DNA of 64,000 bases. Origin: Zygnema cylindricum. Its lineage: Eukaryota; Streptophyta; Zygnematophyceae; Zygnematales; Zygnemataceae. The stretch's first letter is position 1. Each line of letters begins with the position of its first letter. The notes under the pieces are model-generated. The model made no database searches and had not been told where the DNA came from. It worked only from the letters and a program-made list of their open reading frames with translations. This document shows positions 24,554 to 36,920 of the stretch, piece after piece. The DNA is taken from positions 201,596 through 265,595 of the forward strand of contig JBBHKE010002111.1 in the NCBI GenBank assembly GCA_037447655.1, written 5' to 3'. The position numbers and the translations under genes are program-made.

Positions 24554-25333
24554 AGGGTAGAGTTCCATTAGACGAAAAGTGGGGTTCGTTACTGAACGCC
24601 GTACGTTTTTCTACATCTTCGTACAAAGCCGTACCTTAATTTTTTTTGTTGTCAAACGAAACATCATTACGGGAAAGCTGTCTACATTTTCGTACATCTT
24701 CATACAAAGCCGTACCTTAATTTTTTATTTGTCAGACGAAACATCATTACTGGAAAGCTATCAGGAGGCTCCAATGATGTAGGCGTAATTCCTAGCTGTT
24801 GGATATTCCACTTTTCAGATCCACAAAGCAATATCGCACATCATCCAGTGTGAAGATACTCTCCTCGCGAGGAGAGTTGCATGCTAGTGGTCGTGTACCA
24901 TTCGTACACGTTAAAAAGCAAAAAAATATCTACTTTGAACAAGCGATCACAGGCCATGTGCCGCCTGCCACGCAAGATGCAGGTGAGCGGAAAATATCCT
25001 CGCACGCTTCGTCTGACATCCACCGACATTCAAAGTTTGCTGCGTCCTTTTGCCATTCCATTTCAAAATTTTGATTTCCATTTTCAAAATCAAAATGTGG
25101 CCGCAAATTTGACGCACGAATCCTCAACTACCTCTGGCCGTACAGATATTTCGTTTTGACTTTGCGTTTGTAGATTTTTTAAGATTTTTAAATCTTGACT
25201 CTAACCTATGTGGCACCATTCATTATTAAGGAAGGTTTGTTACTGGCCCGATAAAATGGAGCGGACTTCTAGTAGACGCTGCCATTAGACTTGTCCGTAC
25301 ATTGCATGGGACCGCCTAATGGAATTCTACCCT
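24554..25333. mobile_element. Non-autonomous element with AGGGTA-type terminal inverted repeats, copy 2
   Basis: The ends AGGGTAGAGTTCCATTAG (from 24554) and, inverted, AGGGTAGAATTCCATTAG (to 25333) match at 19 of 21 positions. Length about 780 bp, close to copy 1. No recognisable coding sequence; it contains a two-unit tandem duplication at 24611-24759. Confidence 0.55.
24611..24759. repeat. Two-copy tandem duplication, about 70-78 bp unit
   Basis: Units 24611-24679 and 24682-24759 both run from CTACAT(C/T)TTCGTACA through AAAGCCGTACCTTAAT and CGAAACATCATTAC to GGAAAGCT. It lies inside TIR element copy 2. Confidence 0.75.
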
Positions 25334-25749
25334 GAGGGTAATATTCTATCATAGTTGTTCACAACGTTTAGTGCGAAGAATTTAATCGCGACGAATTATA
25401 CGTAGCAAACGCATTGAACCTTTTGAAAAAATCCTAAAAAATGTTTTTGAATTTTTGTCCGTACTATTCCGTACATGTAAACAAATATAAATTTCACATA
25501 TAACGCGGTTTGTAAGTTTCCCGTTATACGAGCGCTAAATTATTGTATGCGTTTAAGTATGTATCACACTCCATGTGTGCATCGGAAACTCTCCATCAAC
25601 TAGTAACAGACGTGATAAAAGATGTAAATAAAAGTCGTAGAGCCTGGATTAAATCCCGTGTGACGCAACATGTTTTTTAAAGTCCGTACGTCTGATACTA
25701 TGTGACAGGCAGCCGTGGTCGCCTTCTCTCTCTATCTCTAAGACAGAAT

Positions 25750-26530
25750 TGTTGTTTTTAGAAAACTTTTAAGTCTCATCAAATTTATAGGAAGGCCGAA
25801 AAATAGATCTATATGTACACGCGTCGTCACTTGAATCACATTGCAGGTTTTTGAATGATACCGACAACGCAGCTGCGACGCAGATTGAACAAGCGCAGCC
25901 GCGGTTATTTTTGATATGGTCTGTATGGACAAACGCAGCCTGCGACGCAACGGGTCAAACGCAACTGCGGATATTTTGGTACATGACAACGCAGTTGCTA
26001 CGCAACAAAACAAACGCAGCTGCGGCTAACTTTTGTATGTGATAACGCAGCTGCTACGAAGCTGGAGATATTTGAATATAATCAGGAATTGGACTGCGCT
26101 ACTGCGGTTTATCTAAATCAAGTCAACAGACGAGATTCACTTAGCCAGGCGACAAGTATTTGATCAAATCACCTGTATAGGATTCTCACTCATATTGAGT
26201 GTACAGTGATAGATTAGTTCTCTGCGTAAGTAGGAGCACTTAGACCTTAGTGGCAGTTTAGTTCTTTTGGATGTATCGTTTTGGAACACTTGTATCGGCG
26301 GTACAGCACTATGTAGTAGGACAACTGAGTGAAGAGTGTAAGACTTAGGACATAGAACATTTTATGTATCCAGACTTCCAGACTGTGTAATCTGCAGACT
26401 GTTTTTGGGAAACTTCTGAGTTGCATATCTTGGTGTATGTAGGATCAATTGAGCTGAAACTTTGGGAGTTGTCAGTCTTCATGATATTCTATACTGTGGT
26501 TTAGTTTGAAGCAGTTTGATTCATTGTATC
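25750..26530 (+). repeat. 5' LTR of Copia A1
   Basis: Matches 30966 onward over its whole length with few differences. Begins TGTTGTTTTTAGAAAAC. The 3' boundary is approximate. No clear tRNA primer site was recognised before the gag ATG at 26597. Confidence 0.7.
25866..26058 (+). promoter_or_regulatory. Array of CGCAGCTGCG-type palindromes in the family A LTR
   Basis: Seven variants of ACGCAG(C/T)TGCG occur within 193 bp, spaced about 22-45 bp, some followed by a second ACGC. CAGCTG is an E-box core. Its location in the upstream (U3-like) half of the LTR suggests a transcription-factor binding array; this is inference. The array recurs in the A1 3' LTR and the A2 LTR. Confidence 0.5.
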
Positions 26531-26596
26531 ATATTTGGTGAGCTATATTAAACAGCTGTTTAATAGGATTCTTGATAAGCTTCTGTAAGTAAGATT

Positions 26597-29500
26597 ATGT
26601 CTACTTCCACTACTACTGCTGATGCTCCACCTGCTCCAGTGGTTGTAGAACAACAGGTTATGGGCCTGTCATCAAGAATTCCTATTTTCTCGGGAGAAAA
26701 ATACGCGTATTGGGCGGATATGGTGGAAACACACTTCGAAAATGTTAATCTTTTGGATATTTTGGATGGTTCACTGGCGGAATCAGATCCGTCATGGTCA
26801 AAGAAAAATTCGCAAGCTCGGTCAATTTTGAAGTTTTGTATTTCAGAAGAATTGGCTATGTCACGGATAAAAATGAAAAAGGCGATCGATATCTGGAAAT
26901 CTCTCAAGGATGATTTTGAAAAGGCTAATGTACAGGAAGAGCTATTTTTGGCTGGACGAATTTGGGACTACAAATACACGAGTGGCACAATGGCTGAATA
27001 TTGTAACAAATTTCGAATACTAATAGATTCTCATGCTTGTGCAGGCGGATCTTTTCCTCAGTTTCAGCAGGCTGCTTTGCTAATGAGGGGTCTTCCTAAT
27101 ACTATGAGAGCAGCGTCTGATAGGCTGAAACAAAAAGATAAAGCTAGCTGGACACTACAGTTAGCTATTAATTTGATATTAGAAGAGGAGCTATTAATTT
27201 AATATTAGAAGAGGAGGCAGATTCTAAAATTTTTAATGGTGAAAAACAAGTAGAGGCATTTAACACAGAATTTGACAAAAAAGGTCATTTTAATCAGCAG
27301 AGAAATCAGTTTAATCAAATCAGAATCAGTTTAGTCAGTTTAATCCAAGAGGAAATAGACAATCTTTCAATGCTTGTTTTTATTGTAATGAAAAAGGTCA
27401 TGGATACAAATTTTGTCCTAAGCTTAAAAAAGCTAATGAAACAGGTCTATATAGGCCTGGTTGGCAGCCGAGCCTGTTTCATCATGGCTTCACAGAATCG
27501 TCACAACGAGGAAATGCACTATTCTCGGCGTCTTCATCTCATCATGACGAGTCTCTCTCACTCTCTAACGAAGAGGATGATGATCTATTTGCAATGGCGG
27601 CAACAATGGAGGGCGCTAAAGACAATGGAAGGATAATGGACACGGGAGCATCAGCCCACATGTGCTAGAACAAAACTGTTTTCAAAAATCTGCAATCAAC
27701 ACCAAAGAAAAATATCTACTATGCATGTGGAATGAATGTGCAAACGCGGGCTGTAGGTGATGTCTCCTTGCTAGTTGATGTAGAGGGCAAGGTTGTCGAG
27801 AGAACTCTTCATAATGTTCTCTATGTCCCAGATTTTAAGAAAAATTTGTTCTCAACTTCTTTGGTAGAAAGTAAAGGGTTTGAGGTCAATCTGAAACACG
27901 GCAGGCAGGTTGTTAGCAAAAATGGAAAAATTGCAGTAACGGGAACTAGAGATGCCAGCAAAATGTATCGAATGGATATGCCGGATAATAAAGAAAATGA
28001 TGTTTTGTATTTTGGTGCATTATCCTCAGATGAGCTGTGGCATAAAAGGTTAGGCCATGTGAATTATGATAGTATGAAAAAGATGGTAAATGCTGGTAAA
28101 ATAGAAGGTGTCACTGTGTTAAACCAGTCACCTAAAAAATGTGAGGGATGTGCACTAGGAAAGATACACATATTTCCGTTTCCTCAAGAATCTGAACATA
28201 GGTCTACTAAACTTTTGCAACTTATTCATTCTGATGTTTTCGGTCCTTCAAAGGTACCATCTGCTGGGGGGATGAAATATATGGTTACGTTTACGGATGA
28301 TTTTTCGAGGTTTACTAAGGTCTACTTCATGAAAGAAAAGAGTGAAGTCTTCACTCATTTTCAACACTACAAAGCGTGGGTGGAGAAACTACACGGTCTA
28401 CCAATTTTGGAGCTTAGATCGGACAATGGCGGGGAATATACGTCAAAAGAGTTGAAAACTTCTTACTCAAAGAAGGTATATGTCACAAATTGACTGTCCC
28501 ATACTCTCCGGAACAGAATGGGGTCTGAGAAAGACTAAATAGAACTATCACAGAAAGCTCTAGGTCCATGCTTGCGGATAAGGACGTAGATCCGAAATTA
28601 TGGGCTGAAGCATTAAATTGTGCAGTTTATATCAAAAATAGGATAGGTTCAAGATCGGTAGAAACCACTCCTTATGAGATTTGGACGGGTAGAAAACCGG
28701 ATGTCAGTCACTTCAAAGTCTTTGGAAGTAAATGCTTTATTTTGGATACATCTAATGATAGATAGAAAATGTGGAAAATGGAACCTAAGGGATTGCCGGG
28801 CATTTTGTTAGGAGATGATGATCACTCTAAAGGCTATAAAGTGTTTGTTTTTGAGAGTCAAAAAATCATTGTAGCAAGGAATATCATTGTGAAAGATGAA
28901 CTAGACTCGATAGACTTATTTAAAATGACAGAGCAGCAGAAGCAAGAAAAAGTACAAGAATATGTCATTTTAGATAGCATCCATAATATTGTGCCACAGA
29001 TGCAAAATTCACCAGTGGTATCACCGGATTCGGAACATAATTGGGTTCCACAACAAGTTCGTGTCGAAGCGCAACAACAGCAGTCAATGCCTACGGATCG
29101 CAACCAGCGCAACAAGCGCAACGCACGGGATCTAACAATTTCAACCTCAGAATTTCCGGGGGGAAGAAGATATAGTAGCCGACTGCAAACAAGTTCTCAC
29201 TTTACCTACTCGGCATCCTCAAGGGAGCCTCTGACCATCGGGGAAGCCTTCTCATCACCGGAGCGGAATCACTGGATCGAGGCGGCAAACGATGAAATGA
29301 AGTCGATCATGGAGGCTCAGACATGGGAGCTTGTGGACCTTCCTCCAGATCGAAAAGCGATCAGCAGCAAATGGGTATTCAAGGTGAAGTTAAATCCAGA
29401 TAATACCATTGAACGATACAAGGCTAGACTTGTTGTAAAGGGTTATAATCAAAAGGAAGGAATTGACTTTGAATAAACCTTTTCTCCTGTTGTAAGATTT

Positions 29501-30802
29501 CCAACGGTTAGGATTTTGCTATCTATAGCTTCTATAGAAGATATGGAAATACATCAGATGGATGTAAAGACGGCCTTTTTGCATGGAGAACTAGAGGAGA
29601 CCATTTACATACAGCAACCTGAAATGTATGCAGAACCAGGAAAAGAGCACTTAGTATGTAAACTGCTAAAATCATTGTACGGCCTAAAACAGGCCCCGAG
29701 GCAATGGAATCTAAAACTTGATGAATTCTTAACTGGTCTAGGCTTTAAAAGGATAAGCTCTGATCACTCAGTCTATGTCTTACAGGGTGAGGATGGACTA
29801 GTATATATAGCGGTATACGTAGATGATCTACTATTAGTCAGCAAATCAATGGCTGAAATTAACAAAATTAAAACTGCTTTGAAATCACGGTTCGAGATGA
29901 AAGACCTCGGTGAGGCAAAATATATTTTGGGTATTCAGGTAGAGAGGGACAGGAAAAACAGATTAATAAAATCGACTCAAAAAGAGGCTATTGGAAACAT
30001 GTTAGATGAATATGGAATGCGGGGGGCAAAAGGATGTGTAACACCAATGGAGTCTCGGCATAGGTTAGAGGGGGAAGAAACAGAACCGGGTGTTATTGCC
30101 AGTGAAATTTTTGAGTCAGGGGAGGATGAAACTATGACACTGATACCTTACAGACAGATAGTTGGAAGTTTAATTTATTTCATGAACTGTACCCGTCCGG
30201 ATATTGCTGCAGCAGTTGGGGTACTGAGCAGAAGTCTAGAAAATCCGAGGAAATCTGACCGTGATGCAGCAAGAAGAGTTTTAAGATACTTGGCAGGAAC
30301 CAAAGACCTCAAACTCACACTAGGCGGAGGAGAAGTGAAGCTGCAAACATGAAGTGATGCAAGCTATGGCGATATGCCGAGTCGAAAATCCACCACGGGA
30401 TTCGTTCTGCAAATTGGGAACGGGACTTGCTGTTGGAGTAGCAAACTTCAAAAGGTCACGGCACAATTGACGATGGAGTCGGAATATATGGCAGCAAGCT
30501 CGGCCCTCAAAGAACTCCTATGGGTGAAATCCATGTTACAAGAATTGGGATACATGCAGGTTGGTCCACAAGTGATCTGGTGTGATAACCAGGCTGCCAT
30601 TGCCATTGCTTCTAACCCAAGTCACCATTTCAAAAGCAAGCACATGGATGTAAGATTACACTTTGTAAGAGAAAAAGTGTTCTCTAGGGTGATTAAATTA
30701 TGCTATTTGCCAAATGCAAAAATGGTTGCTGATATGCTCACTAAAGCTCTTCCGGCTCCTAAACTGAAGTATTGTAGGGACGCAGTGGGATTAAGTCAAT
30801 AG
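26597..30802 (+). pseudogene. Copia A1 gag-pol, broken
   Basis: Gag starts at the ATG at 26597 (Copia gag domain with YWADMVETHF and a zinc knuckle CFYCNEKGHGYKFC at about 27374). A 26-bp tandem duplication near 27163-27215 breaks the frame. The protease motif DTGASAHMC at about 27640 is followed by TAG where sister copies have Trp. Integrase has WHKRLGHV, CEGCALGK, HSDVFGP and RSDNGGEYTSKE, then a frameshift near 28455-28525. RT has KARLVVKGYNQKEGIDFE then TAA, LYGLKQAPRQWN and YVDDLLLVSK. RNase H has CDNQAAIAIASNP, with TGA for Trp at about 30350. The end is at TAG 30802. The order and motifs are diagnostic for Copia; the element cannot make a full polyprotein. Confidence 0.9.
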
Positions 30803-30965
30803 CTGAGTTGCTGCACTGCTATACTCCTATGCTGCTCTAGTCCAATAACAGGAATATATTGAAACTACGTGACTTGCTAAAATTGCTACGTTGCTATGCT
30901 GCAATGCTGCGTTAGTTCGACATCGCACTTGCGCTGACATACTGAGTCTAAAAGCTTTAGGGGAG

Positions 30966-31745
30966 TGTTGTTTTTGGAAAACTTTTAAGTCTCAGCAAAT
31001 TTATAGGACGGCGGAAAAATAGATCTATATGGAAACGCGTCGTCACTTGAATCACATTGCAGGTTTTTGAATGATACCGACAACGCAGCTGCGACGCAGA
31101 TTGAACAACCGCAGCTACGCTTATTTTTGATATGGTCTGTACGGACAAACGCAACCTGCAACGCAACGGGTCAAACGCAACTGCGGATATTTTGGTACAT
31201 GACAACGCAGTTGCTACGCAACAAAACAAACGCAGCCTGCGGCTAACTTTTGTATGTGATAACGCAGCTGCTACGAAGCTGCGGATATTTGAATATAATC
31301 AGGAATTGGACTGCGCTACTGCGGTTGATCTAAATCAAGTCAACAGACGAGATTCACTTAGCTAGGCGACAAGTATTTGATCAAATCACCTGTATAGGAT
31401 TCTCAGTCATATTGAGTGTACAGTGATAGATTAGTTCTTAGCGTAAGTAGGAGCACTTAGACCTTAGTGGCAGTTTAGTTCTTTTGGATGTATCGTTTTG
31501 GAACACTTGTATCGGCGGTACAGCACTATGTAGTAGGACAACTGAGTGAAGAGTATAAGACTTAGGACATAGAACATTTTATGTATCCAGACTTCCAGAC
31601 TGTGCAATCTGCAAATTGTTTTTGGGAAACTTCTGAGTTGCATATCTTGGTGTATGTTGGATCAATTGAGCTGAAACTTTGAGAGTTGTCAGTCTTCATT
31701 ATATTCTATAATGTGGTATAGTTTGAAGCAGTTTCATTTATTATA
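30966..31745 (+). repeat. 3' LTR of Copia A1
   Basis: Starts after the purine tract ending at 30965. Carries the same CGCAGCTGCG array (about 31084-31283) as the 5' LTR. Similarity to the 5' side continues past the LTR through the gag start to 31872. Confidence 0.7.
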
Positions 31746-31872
31746 TCAGATTTGGTGAGCTATATTAAACAGCTGTTTAATAGGATTCTTGATAAGCTTC
31801 TGTGAGTGAGATTATGTCTACTTCCACTACTACTGCTGATGCTCCACCTGCTCCAGTGGTTGTAGAACAACA
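31746..31872 (+). repeat. Orphan family A leader and first gag codons
   Basis: Repeats 26531-26655 (leader, ATG at 31815, first codons of gag). It then stops abruptly where minus-strand integrase sequence of element A2 begins. It marks a rearrangement, not a working gene. Confidence 0.7.
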
Positions 31873-33740
31873 TGTGACTTATACCTTCTTTGAGTAAGAA
31901 GTGTTCAAACTCTTTTGACGTATATTCCCCGCCATTGTCCGATCTGAGCTCCAAAATTAGCAAACCGTGTAGTTTCTCCGCCCACGCTTTGTAGTGTTGA
32001 AAATGAGTGAAGACTTCACTCTTGTCCTCCATGAAGTAGACTTTAGTAAACCTCAAAAAATCATCTGTAAACATAACCATATATTTCATCCCTCCGGCAG
32101 ATGGTACCTTTGTAGGGCCGAAAACATCAGAATGAATGAGTTGCAAAAGTTTAGTAGACCTATGTTTAGACTCTTGAGGAAACCGTAATCTGTGTATTTT
32201 TCCTAATGCACACCCATCACAGGTTTTAGGTGACTGATTTGACAAAGTGACTCCTTCAAATTTACCAGCATTGAGCATCTTTTTCATACTGTCATAGTTC
32301 ACATGGCCTAATTTTTTATGCCATAGCTCATCTGAAGATAATGCACCTGAATATAAAACTTCATTTTCTTTATTATCGGGCATTATCCATTCGATACATT
32401 TTGTTGACATCTTTGGTTCGCGTAACAGCGATTTTCCCATTTTTGCTAACACCTTGCCTTCCATGTTTCAGATTGACCTAAAACCCTTTACTTTCTACCA
32501 AAGAAGTTGAAAACATTTTTTTCTTAAAATCTGGGACATAGAGAACATTATGAAGAGTTCTCTCAACTGCCTTGCCCTCTACATCAACTAGCAAGGAGAC
32601 ATCACCCACAACCCTTGTTTGCACACTCATTTCACATGCATAGTAGATATTTTTCTCCGATGTTGATTTCAGATTTTTAAAAACTGCCTTGTTCCAACAC
32701 ATGTGGGCCGACGCTCCCGTGTCCATTATCCATCCATTGTCTTTCGCGCCCTCCATCGCTACCGCCATAGCAAATAGATCATCATCCTTCTTGTCAGAGA
32801 GTGAAAGAGACTCGTATTGATGAGATGAAGACGTTGAGAAGAGTGCATTTCCTCGTTGTGAAGATCCCGTGAAGCCTTGATGAAAATGGCTCTGCTACCA
32901 TCCACGCCTGTACGGACCTGTTTCATTAGCTTTCTTAAGCTTAGGACAGAATTTATATCCATGGCCCTTTTCATTACAATAAAAACAAGCATTGAAAAAT
33001 TGTCTATTTCCTCTTTGATTAAACTCTCTAACCTGATTGTAATTTTGAGTAAACTAAATTCTCTTTTGATTAATCTGACCTTTTTTGTCAAATTCTATGC
33101 TGAATGCCTCTACTTGTTTTTCACCATTAAGAATTTTAGAATCTGCCTCCTCTTCTAATATTAAATTAATAGCTAACTGTAGTGTCCAGTTAGCTTTATC
33201 TTTCTGTTTTAGCCTATCAAACGCTGCTTTCATAGTAGTAGGAAGACCTCTCATTAGCAAAGCAGCCTGCTGAAACTGAGGAAAAGATCCACCTGCACAA
33301 GCACGAGAATCTATTAGTATTCAAAATTTGTTACAATATTCTACCATTGCGCCACTCGTGTATTTGTAGTCCCAAACCCGTCCCAACCAAAAATAGTTCT
33401 TCTTGTACATTAGCCCTTTCAAAATCATCCTTGAGAGATTTCCAGATATCTATCGCCTTTTTCATCTTTATCCGTGACATTACCAATTCTTCAAAAATAC
33501 AGAATTTTAAAATTGACCGGGCTTGCGAATTTTTCTTTGACCAAGACGGACCTGTTTCCGCCAGTGAACCATCCAAAATATCCAAAAGATTAACATTTTC
33601 GAAGTGTGTCTCCACCATATCCGCCCAATAAGCGTATTTTTCCCCCGAGAAAATAGGTTTTTTTATGACAGGCTCATAACCTGTTGTTCCACGACCACTC
33701 GAGCAGGTGAAGCATCAGCAACAGTAGTGGAAGTAGACAT
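31873..33740 (-). pseudogene. Copia A2 gag-protease-integrase fragment
   Basis: Gag from 33740 (VETHFENVNLLDILDGSLAE), protease WIMDTGASAHMCWN (about 32715, Trp intact), integrase zinc motif with CDGCALGK, and the core HSDVFGPTKV and RSDNGGEYTSKEFEHFL. It stops at the inversion point. Several frame changes split it, for example at about 32470 and 33050. Confidence 0.8.
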
Positions 33741-33759
33741 AATCTAACTCACATAAGCT

Positions 33760-34631
33760 TATCAAAAATCCTAACAAAACAATTGTTTCAGGCACCACAC
33801 CAATCCTCTCACAAAGATCCAACACTAACTCAAACTATACCACAGTGTAGAGTAAATACAAAACGGACAACTCCCAAAGTTTCAGCTCAATTGGTCCAAA
33901 ATACACCAAGATAGGTAACTCAGAAGTTTCCCAAAAACAGTTTGGATTACACAGTCCGGAAGTCTGGATACATAAAATGTTCTACGTCCTAAGTTTTATA
34001 CTCTACACTCACCTGTCCTATTTTATAGTGTTGTACCGACAATACAAGTGTCCCTAAGAGATATGTCCAAAGAACTTAAACTTCCACTAAGGTCAAGTGC
34101 TCCTAATCACGTTAAACTAATCTATCACTGTACAATCACTATTATTGAGAATCCTATACAGGTGATTTGTTCAAATGCTTGTCGTCGGCTTAGTGACACT
34201 TGTCTGGATACGTCCACCCGGCTGTTGTAAAGTACCTGTCAGCGAGTCACTTGTTTATCCTCTTATGAATCTCGTCCCTTGACTTGATTCATATCAACCG
34301 CAGCTGCGTAATTTAATTCTTGATCATATTCAAATATCTGTAGCTTCTTCCCAACTGCTTTGTCCTATACCAAATTAGCCGCAGCTGTGTTTTGTCTTGT
34401 TGGGTCGCTGCAATGTTGTCCGTATAGATCGTATCAAAGATCACCGCAACTGCGCTTGTCCTGTCTGCGTCGCAGCTGCGTTGTTCCACTGTATCTGTGA
34501 AACGTACATACTGGTGTCGGTACCATTCCAAAAACCTGCACTGTGTTTCAAACGACGACGCGTGTCCCTATGGATCTATATTTCCACTGTCCTACTAATT
34601 TGCTGAGACTGAAAGCTTTCCAAAAACAACA
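33760..34631 (-). repeat. 5' LTR of Copia A2
   Basis: Diverged copy of the A1 LTR on the minus strand. It has at least four of the CGCAGCTGCG-type palindromes (34308-34480). The inner boundary is approximate. Confidence 0.65.
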
Positions 34632-35497
34632 AGGAGAAGCAGCAAAAGACTGCAAGAGAAACAAGTTAACAACAAGGTAACCAAAGTGTCTCATCCCGAT
34701 AAACCCTAGACTTATGGTGAGGCGATGAAATGTCCTGAGAGGAACCGGTGGAAGTTAGCCATTAATGAGGAGATGGTTTCGGTTATGGCAGCCAACACGT
34801 GGGAATTGTTGGACTATCCCCTTGATGGGCAGCCAATCGGGTTTAAGTAGGTATTCAAATTGAAACTCAACACGGAAAACACCATTGAGCGCTACAAGGC
34901 TCGGTTAGTGGCAAAGGGATTTACCAAGAAAGAGGGAATTGACTAGGAGTAGACATTTGCCCTGGTCGTCAAGTTTCCCTCTGTCCGAATACTTCTCAGT
35001 CTGGCGGCATACTTCTCAGTCTGGCGGCAGCAGAAGACATGGAAGTACATCAGATGGACATCAAAACGATGTTTATTCTTGGAGAGTTAGAAGAGGAGAT
35101 TTTTATGTGACAGCCCGAAGGATTCGTGGAGCAAGGGGAGGAGATCAAGGTATTCTGATTGATCAAATCTTTGTATGGGCTGAAACAAGCGCCCCGACAA
35201 TGGAATAAGAAGCTCGATGAGTTTCTCAAAGGTTTGGGATATATTCGGATCACCTTAGATCACTCAATTTATTTGTTTGAAGATGAGGAAGGAATTATTT
35301 TTATTGCAATTTATGTTAATGATTTGCTTGTTTTAAGTAAATATATGAATAAAATAAATAAGTTGAAAAATGATCTAAAAGGAAGATTTGAGATGAAAGA
35401 TATGGGAGAAGCAATGTATATTTTGGGAATTCAGGTAGAGAGAGACAGAGATAGAAAAATAATAAGATTAACTTAGAAGGAAGCCATTGGAATTATG

Positions 35498-36920
35498 TGT
35501 TGTTCTTTGGTCTAAAATAGACCGCAGAAGCAACCCAAACTATCATGCAAGAAGCTAAGCGAAGCTAGGCCAATGAACAATCATTTGAAATGCATCCTCC
35601 ATTTAACATACAACAACATTTAGGGTTTTATGGAATAATCAACATAAATAAACCCTATGACAACATCTAAGGTTTGATGGAATAATCGACATAAACAAAC
35701 CCTAAGACAAATGCATAAACAATGCATATCAAACATATATAAAAACATAAATAAATAATAACACACAAATGCATCACACATAAACAAGAGTATAATCAAA
35801 GTATAATCATTATATCATTCAAAGTGCATGACCTAATCGGCAACCCTAAAATACTACATCTTCGGTCCCCACTTTACTAACCAGCATTGATTATTTTCCT
35901 AATGAAGCTCAAATCTATATATACACTTGTGAGCTGTTAACAAATCACTAAGTGTCAAAATAACTAACATACATTACATAACTGTCATTTAGTCCTATTT
36001 AACCATAATATACCATCACTAAGAATAAATTAATCTTAAGCGTACACCTGAAAGCCTAGCAATCGTAAGCGTACACTTGTCTGCATAAACGACAAATAAA
36101 GACACACAAATTAAACTGTCGAAAACCCTAATTGATCACTTAAATAACAAATGTCATAATCAATACTAATTAATAATACACATAAGACAAAACAATGTTG
36201 TATCAAATATTTACACGGACGCGTCCGCAAAATACGCGTCATAAGCGACAACTTGCTTAGTCATTTGTCGATAAGTCCACGTAGTGAACCGACATCGCAT
36301 ATGTACGGTCCACTAGATAATGCGTCATAAAAAACAATGTGGTCCCTTGGAAATATCGGCGGACGCCATCCGCCTTCCACGTGTACCACGAATCACTTGG
36401 CAAGCAATCCGGAACGTCCAAAAATAAATATCGTGTGATTGACGCGATTTCGTGTCACCACTACATAGAAAATCTCGGCGGACTATATCCGCCGTCCGTC
36501 ACTCTTAATCGGCACCCTTGGTGTCGCGCCGCGTGGTCATAAGAAAAATCCACTTGTCGAAACCTCGTCAAGCTATCCAAATTAGTCCGTACCGTTACTA
36601 CGTACTTTGCCGTACATCTCACGTGTCAAATACGACGCTCCGTACCGGCGGCGTCACATTTAATAAATGCGGTCTGTCGCATTATGTTTCGTATGGCGGC
36701 CGTACTTTTTCAAACACTTCGAATATTTCAAATCGGATCGCTTCGCGATCCGCCGTCCATTGTTCAGCGCATTTCGCTCCACTCAATTAGTTAATTAATT
36801 TACTCGTGCAATAAACCCCCAATCCGCAAATCCGTTCAAACCTCCACATTAACTCCGGTAATTACGTAAGCAAGCAAATACACGCACGCATATGCGAAAC
36901 TGAATCTTCCAAAAACAACA
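35498..36920. mobile_element. Solo-LTR-like insertion 1 in B0, TSD TTATG
   Basis: The 1423-bp insert starts TGTTGTTCTTTGG and ends CCAAAAACAACA. It is flanked by TTATG at 35493-35497 and 36921-36925, and removing it restores the B0 reading frame. TG...CA ends, a 5-bp target duplication and lack of coding point to a solo LTR of another family. It shares blocks with insertion 2. Confidence 0.85.
36735..36751. repeat. Conserved hairpin in solo-LTR insertion 1
   Basis: GGATCGCTTCGCGATCC forms a perfect 7-bp stem with a 3-nt loop. The identical hairpin is at 38593-38609 in insertion 2 although surrounding sequence has diverged. Confidence 0.6.

Larger units (their letters stand above)
25750..31745 (+). 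mobile_element. Copia LTR retrotransposon A1 (family A), decayed
   Basis: The 5' LTR starts TGTTGTTTTT at 25750 and the 3' LTR starts TGTTGTTTTT at 30966, directly after the purine tract TTTAGGGGAG. Internal order gag, protease, integrase, reverse transcriptase, RNase H shows Ty1/Copia. The exact LTR 3' edge cannot be set, because the sequence after the second LTR repeats the gag leader as well (31746-31872), as if another family A element had followed in tandem. The coding region is broken in several places. Confidence 0.85.
31873..34631 (-). mobile_element. Copia A2, inverted 5' part of a family A element
   Basis: On the minus strand the order is LTR (starts TGTTGTTTTTGG at 34631), gag from the ATG at 33740, zinc knuckle, protease, and integrase up to the third catalytic region, where it is cut off. 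RT, RNase H and the 3' LTR are absent. The LTR differs more from the A1 LTRs than those differ from each other, so A2 is an older or different subfamily copy. Confidence 0.8.
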
